A stretch of 64,000 nucleotides of DNA from an uncultured Spirochaetaceae bacterium (GTDB lineage: Bacteria; Spirochaetota; Spirochaetia; Sphaerochaetales; Sphaerochaetaceae): assembly GCA_944389145.1 (NCBI GenBank), contig CALXLH010000008.1:1-64000 (forward strand), read 5' to 3'. Shown in pieces: positions 61,222-64,000 of the stretch (position 1 is the first letter of the stretch; the number at the start of each line of letters is the position of its first letter). The notes beneath the pieces are model-generated. The model was not told where the DNA came from. It did no database searches and saw nothing but the letters and a program-made list of their open reading frames with translations. A program made the position numbers and the translations under genes.

Positions 61222-62090
61222 AGCCCCAGGGCCCTCCTCGTCGCATCATCGTACTCGGGAATCGCACCACGCTGCGTGACGATATAATCGGCAAGGATCG
61301 ATGCCTTGCTGAGCGCGGTCCCAGCATCCTGGCCGCACGAAAGGAAATAGAGGAAGGCCGAAGAGAGGCTGTCCCCTGCTCCTACGGTATCGACGACCTT
61401 GACGCTGCCGGTGCCTGCATGGAATGAGGCATCACGCTCATAGCAGTCAGAGCCATGCCTGCCTCTCGTTATCAGCACGCGGCGCAGCCTCGGCAATGAG
61501 AAGAGGGATGGGAGAATATCATCTGCAGGGACACCGATGGCAGAAGCCACGATAGGAACCTCATCATCATTCATCTTTAGTATCGTCGCACGCCTTAGTC
61601 CTTCCCTTATGATCTCATCACTATAGAACGACAGCCTGATATTCACATCGAAGAAGAACTCGGAGGCATCGATGCCATCGAGGAGCCTGAACAGCGTCTC
61701 TCTCGATACAGGAGAACGGGAAGCGAGCGTGCCATAGATGACGGCATCGAAATGATCCCTGCCAAGCCTCTCCATATCGCTATCGCTTATCGTGATATCA
61801 TCCCAGGCACAGGGCTCATTGAAGGCATATGACGGGATGCCATCGACAAGAGTGACCTCTGCCACCCCGGTATCATACGCCGAGATGCTGACAAGGCTCC
61901 TATCCACGCCGAGCCTGTCTATGGCCTCAAGCGTCATCCGTCCCAGCTCGTCATCACCTACCGCGCTTACCACGGCACTCTCACCTCCAAGCCGCCTTAT
62001 ATGCCCCGCGACATTAAAAGGAGCGCCTCCAAGCGTCCTCGTCTCACCGTCTACATCCCAAAGGATCTCACCAAAGCATAGTGCCTTCAT
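61218..62090 (-). CDS. PfkB-family carbohydrate kinase (fructokinase-like)
   Basis: A 290-residue sugar kinase with the N-terminal GGAPFNVAGHIRRLGGES motif and the C-terminal DTVGAGDSLSSAFLY motif that contains the catalytic Asp and anion hole. Start MKALCFGEILWDVDGE resembles fructokinases. The ATG at 62090 follows GGAG by seven nt. Beside the sucrose-type GH13 enzyme it would phosphorylate released fructose. The two genes converge and share the stop bases CTAG. Confidence 0.88.
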   Translation of the reverse strand: MKALCFGEILWDVDGETRTLGGAPFNVAGHIRRLGGESAVVSAVGDDELGRMTLEAIDRLGVDRSLVSISAYDTGVAEVTLVDGIPSYAFNEPCAWDDITISDSDMERLGRDHFDAVIYGTLASRSPVSRETLFRLLDGIDASEFFFDVNIRLSFYSDEIIREGLRRATILKMNDDEVPIVASAIGVPADDILPSLFSLPRLRRVLITRGRHGSDCYERDASFHAGTGSVKVVDTVGAGDSLSSAFLYFLSCGQDAGTALSKASILADYIVTQRGAIPEYDDATRRALGL

Positions 62091-62251
62091 ATACAATCTC
62101 CGCATCATCATTCTCTGATAAACAGCGAGGAAAGTGAATCCTCAGCCATGCCAGAGAATACAATTTTACAATCAGTTCACGGGAATTAACAGCATATTAA
62201 CTCCAGAAGCGTTTCCTGCTTAACAGGAAGCAATTATACAGGTCATATCCG
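62091..62251. promoter_or_regulatory. Divergent region between pfkB-type kinase and Fe(III)-type ABC operon
   Basis: This 161-bp AT-rich region holds both promoters. AGAAGCGTTTCC (62205-62216; reverse GGAAACGCTTCT) matches the operator before GH13 at 8 of 12 positions. Directly after it, TTCCTG/CAGGAA (62213-62218 and 62224-62229) forms a hairpin whose loop includes GCTTAACA, also seen in the other two operators. Whether this is a real LacI site is uncertain. Confidence 0.4.
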
Positions 62252-63217
62252 ATGGATATAAGGTTAGAAGACATAACGAAGTCATTTGGAGAGAAGAAGG
62301 TCGTTGACGGCCTTTCGCTCGAGATAGGATCAGGGAGCTTCACGACCCTCCTCGGTCCATCAGGCTGTGGTAAGACGACGCTGCTGCGCATGATAGCAGG
62401 GCTGGAGACTCCTGATAGCGGAAGGATCACGCTCGGAGGCAGATGCGTCTATTCATCTGATGAAGGCATCACTATACCCCCAGAGAAAAGAGGCCTTGGC
62501 TTCGTGTTCCAGGACTTTGCGCTCTGGCCTCACATGAAGGTGAAGGAGAACGTTGCCTTCGGGCTGAGGGCTCAGAAGAAGCTTTCCGGGCTTGACAGGA
62601 AGGTCAAGGAGGCACTGCATGCCGTGCAGCTCGATGAATACGCTGAACGCTATCCTGCAGAGCTGTCAGGAGGGCAGCAGCAGAGGGTATCGTTCGCAAG
62701 GGCGATAGTCACCGAACCTGAATGCATACTGTTCGACGAGCCTCTTTCTGCATTGGACGCGATGCTGCGAGAGGAGATGCGCAGCGAGCTGAAGGCCCTG
62801 GTGGACGAGAGGGGCATAACATCCGTATTCGTCACCCATGATCAGAGCGAGGCGATGTCCCTCTCTGACATGATCGCGGTGATGTCCTCAGGCAGGATAG
62901 AGCAATATGGCAGTCCTGAGGAGATATACAGCCATCCAGCAAGCACCTTCGCAGCCCGCTTCGTGGGCTCATCCGACTGGATAGATGACCAGTCGATGTT
63001 CCGTCCAGAGGATGCATCGTTGAAAAGGCATTCCGACGACGATCTCATGTTCACCGCTATCGTCACCGGCTCTGAGTACCTTGGTTCATCATACAGGCTA
63101 CTGATGAAGCACGGTAATGAGAAATGGGTGATCGAGACCGATAAGAGGATCGGAACAGGAACATCCGTTCCTGTCTATATACACAAGGATTCGATCGTAA
63201 GGATCGGAAAGAGGTAG
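62252..63217 (+). CDS. ABC transporter ATP-binding protein (Fe(III)/FbpC-like)
   Basis: A 321-residue ATPase with Walker A GPSGCGKTT, Q-loop FVFQDFALWPHMKVKEN, signature LSGGQQQRVSFARA, Walker B CILFDEPLSALD, and the His switch VFVTHDQSEA. A short C-terminal domain (from about residue 245) resembles a TOBE domain. The sequence and the next gene, a binding protein of the FbpA type, fit the Fe(III) or phosphonate/thiamine branch. It could in principle also serve the sugar permeases at 54254-55991, but its type argues against that. Confidence 0.9.
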   Translation: MDIRLEDITKSFGEKKVVDGLSLEIGSGSFTTLLGPSGCGKTTLLRMIAGLETPDSGRITLGGRCVYSSDEGITIPPEKRGLGFVFQDFALWPHMKVKENVAFGLRAQKKLSGLDRKVKEALHAVQLDEYAERYPAELSGGQQQRVSFARAIVTEPECILFDEPLSALDAMLREEMRSELKALVDERGITSVFVTHDQSEAMSLSDMIAVMSSGRIEQYGSPEEIYSHPASTFAARFVGSSDWIDDQSMFRPEDASLKRHSDDDLMFTAIVTGSEYLGSSYRLLMKHGNEKWVIETDKRIGTGTSVPVYIHKDSIVRIGKR

Positions 63218-63223
63218 GGAAAA

Positions 63224-64000
63224 ATGAAGAAAGGACTGATTATTCTTGCTCTCCTCATTGCAGTCTCTTCGGCTTTCGCAGCCGATGCGGACAAGGGAAT
63301 CGTCACGGTCTACATGCCATCCCCGGCAGGGCTTGCCAACAAGCTTGCCGCCGATTTCGAGGCAAAGACCGGTATCGAGGTGAGGACATTCCAGGGAACC
63401 ACAGGAGAGATCCTGGCCCGTCTTGAGACAGAGAAGGCAAATCCCGTTGCGGATGTGGTGATCCTGGCATCATGGTCTGACGGGCTCTCGATGAAGGACA
63501 GCGGCCAGCTCGAATCCTATGTTCCAGAGAACGCAGATAAGATGGTCGAAGGATGGATCGATGAGGATTCGATGCTCTTCGGATACAGCGCATCCGCCGT
63601 AGGCGTGATCTATAACACGCTCATCTATCCTACCCTTGACGCTGACTGGGATGCGCTTGCGGACCCTGCATATAAGAACGACATCGCGATCCCTGATCCA
63701 GAGCTTTCCGGAGCATGCAAGGACTTCGTCGCAGGGTATGTGAACGCCTTCGGCTGGGATACGTTCGAGGCGCTTGCTGCAAATGGCATGGTAGTCCCTG
63801 GCGCGAACAGGGCAGCCCTTGATGCAGTGACGACCGGTGAGGTCGGCGTGCTTATCGCAGGAGTCGACTACAACGCATACTCCTCTATGGCTGACGGAGA
63901 GCCGCTCTCGATCTATTACCCGGCAAGCGGCACGGTCGTCAATCCACGTCCTGCCATGATAATGAAGACAGCCCCTGACATGGACAACGCAAAGGCATTC
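63224..64000 (+). CDS. ABC transporter substrate-binding protein, FbpA-like (cut by the window end)
   Basis: The first 259 codons are in the window and the frame is open at the end. It begins MKKGLIILALLIAVSSAFA, a signal peptide likely cut before ADADKG. It continues with FEAKTGIEVRTFQGTTGEIL, ARLETEKANPVADVVI and YSASAVGVIYNTLIY, features of Fe(III)-binding FbpA/AfuA-type proteins. The iron-binding tyrosines cannot be assigned with certainty. It is 6 bp after the ATPase gene, with GAGGTAGGG as ribosome binding site. A permease gene should follow outside the window. Confidence 0.9.
   Translation, partial: MKKGLIILALLIAVSSAFAADADKGIVTVYMPSPAGLANKLAADFEAKTGIEVRTFQGTTGEILARLETEKANPVADVVILASWSDGLSMKDSGQLESYVPENADKMVEGWIDEDSMLFGYSASAVGVIYNTLIYPTLDADWDALADPAYKNDIAIPDPELSGACKDFVAGYVNAFGWDTFEALAANGMVVPGANRAALDAVTTGEVGVLIAGVDYNAYSSMADGEPLSIYYPASGTVVNPRPAMIMKTAPDMDNAKAF

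Noticed and set aside
1-64000. Insertion sequences, prophage or integrase genes
   Set aside because: No transposase, integrase or phage structural gene was recognised; the only phage-like hint is the weak KilA-N similarity at 38262-38597.

Overview
The window looks like a chromosomal segment of a bacterium with mid-range GC, most probably a spirochaete of the Sphaerochaeta/Treponema side. The clues are a large one-membrane-segment coiled-coil protein beside the grpE-dnaK-dnaJ operon, an rny-ymdB pair, a PSP1 (RicT-type) protein, a bacterial GH3 protein, an S10-spc-alpha cluster in which secY runs straight into rpmJ without adk, map or infA, and periplasmic binding proteins with signal peptides. 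The lineage is an inference from gene content; no 16S rRNA gene is present. Almost all genes carry GGAGG-type ribosome binding sites, but several solitary genes appear to start at the first transcribed base.

Layout. 1-190: a run of small hairpins. 191-2244: PSP1 protein and dusB, divergent. 2241-7984 (minus): a four-gene operon, STAS protein, then a MATE transporter fused to a degenerate RsbW-like ATPase domain, then a GH3 acyl-adenylating enzyme, then a membrane sensor with PP2C/SpoIIE phosphatase and an intact kinase domain. This looks like a partner-switching system attached to a transporter and a conjugating enzyme, and is the most likely undescribed system here. 8184-9446 (plus): a PurD relative with altered active-site signatures. 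9447-13997 (minus): grpE-dnaK-dnaJ-rlmB. 14135-22865: coiled-coil protein, HAD hydrolase, Der GTPase, PTS enzyme I, a GerMN-domain membrane protein, YmdB and RNase Y.

23079-50928 is the main translation/transcription block, nearly all on the minus strand: rpmG, tRNA-Trp, secE, nusG, rplKAJL, rpoBC, rpsLG, then tuf and the S10, spc and alpha operons down to rpoA-rplQ. fusA is missing from its usual place between rpsG and tuf; the gap holds a short KilA-N-like gene, a TSCPD gene, a GNAT gene, a highly structured intergenic stretch with two divergent promoters, and a roughly 240-nt tuf leader.

51233-64000 is accessory metabolism. A second MATE transporter is followed by a ferredoxin and a rubredoxin/rubrerythrin-like protein behind a perfect Fur-type 7-1-7 box. 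Next comes a sugar ABC transporter (binding protein and two permeases, no ATPase), a metallophosphoesterase, a LacI regulator, an amylosucrase/sucrose-hydrolase-like GH13 enzyme and a PfkB sugar kinase. Similar LacI-type palindromes lie upstream of the binding protein, the GH13 gene and the last operon, so this is probably a sucrose-type regulon. The window ends inside the binding protein of an Fe(III)-type ABC transporter.
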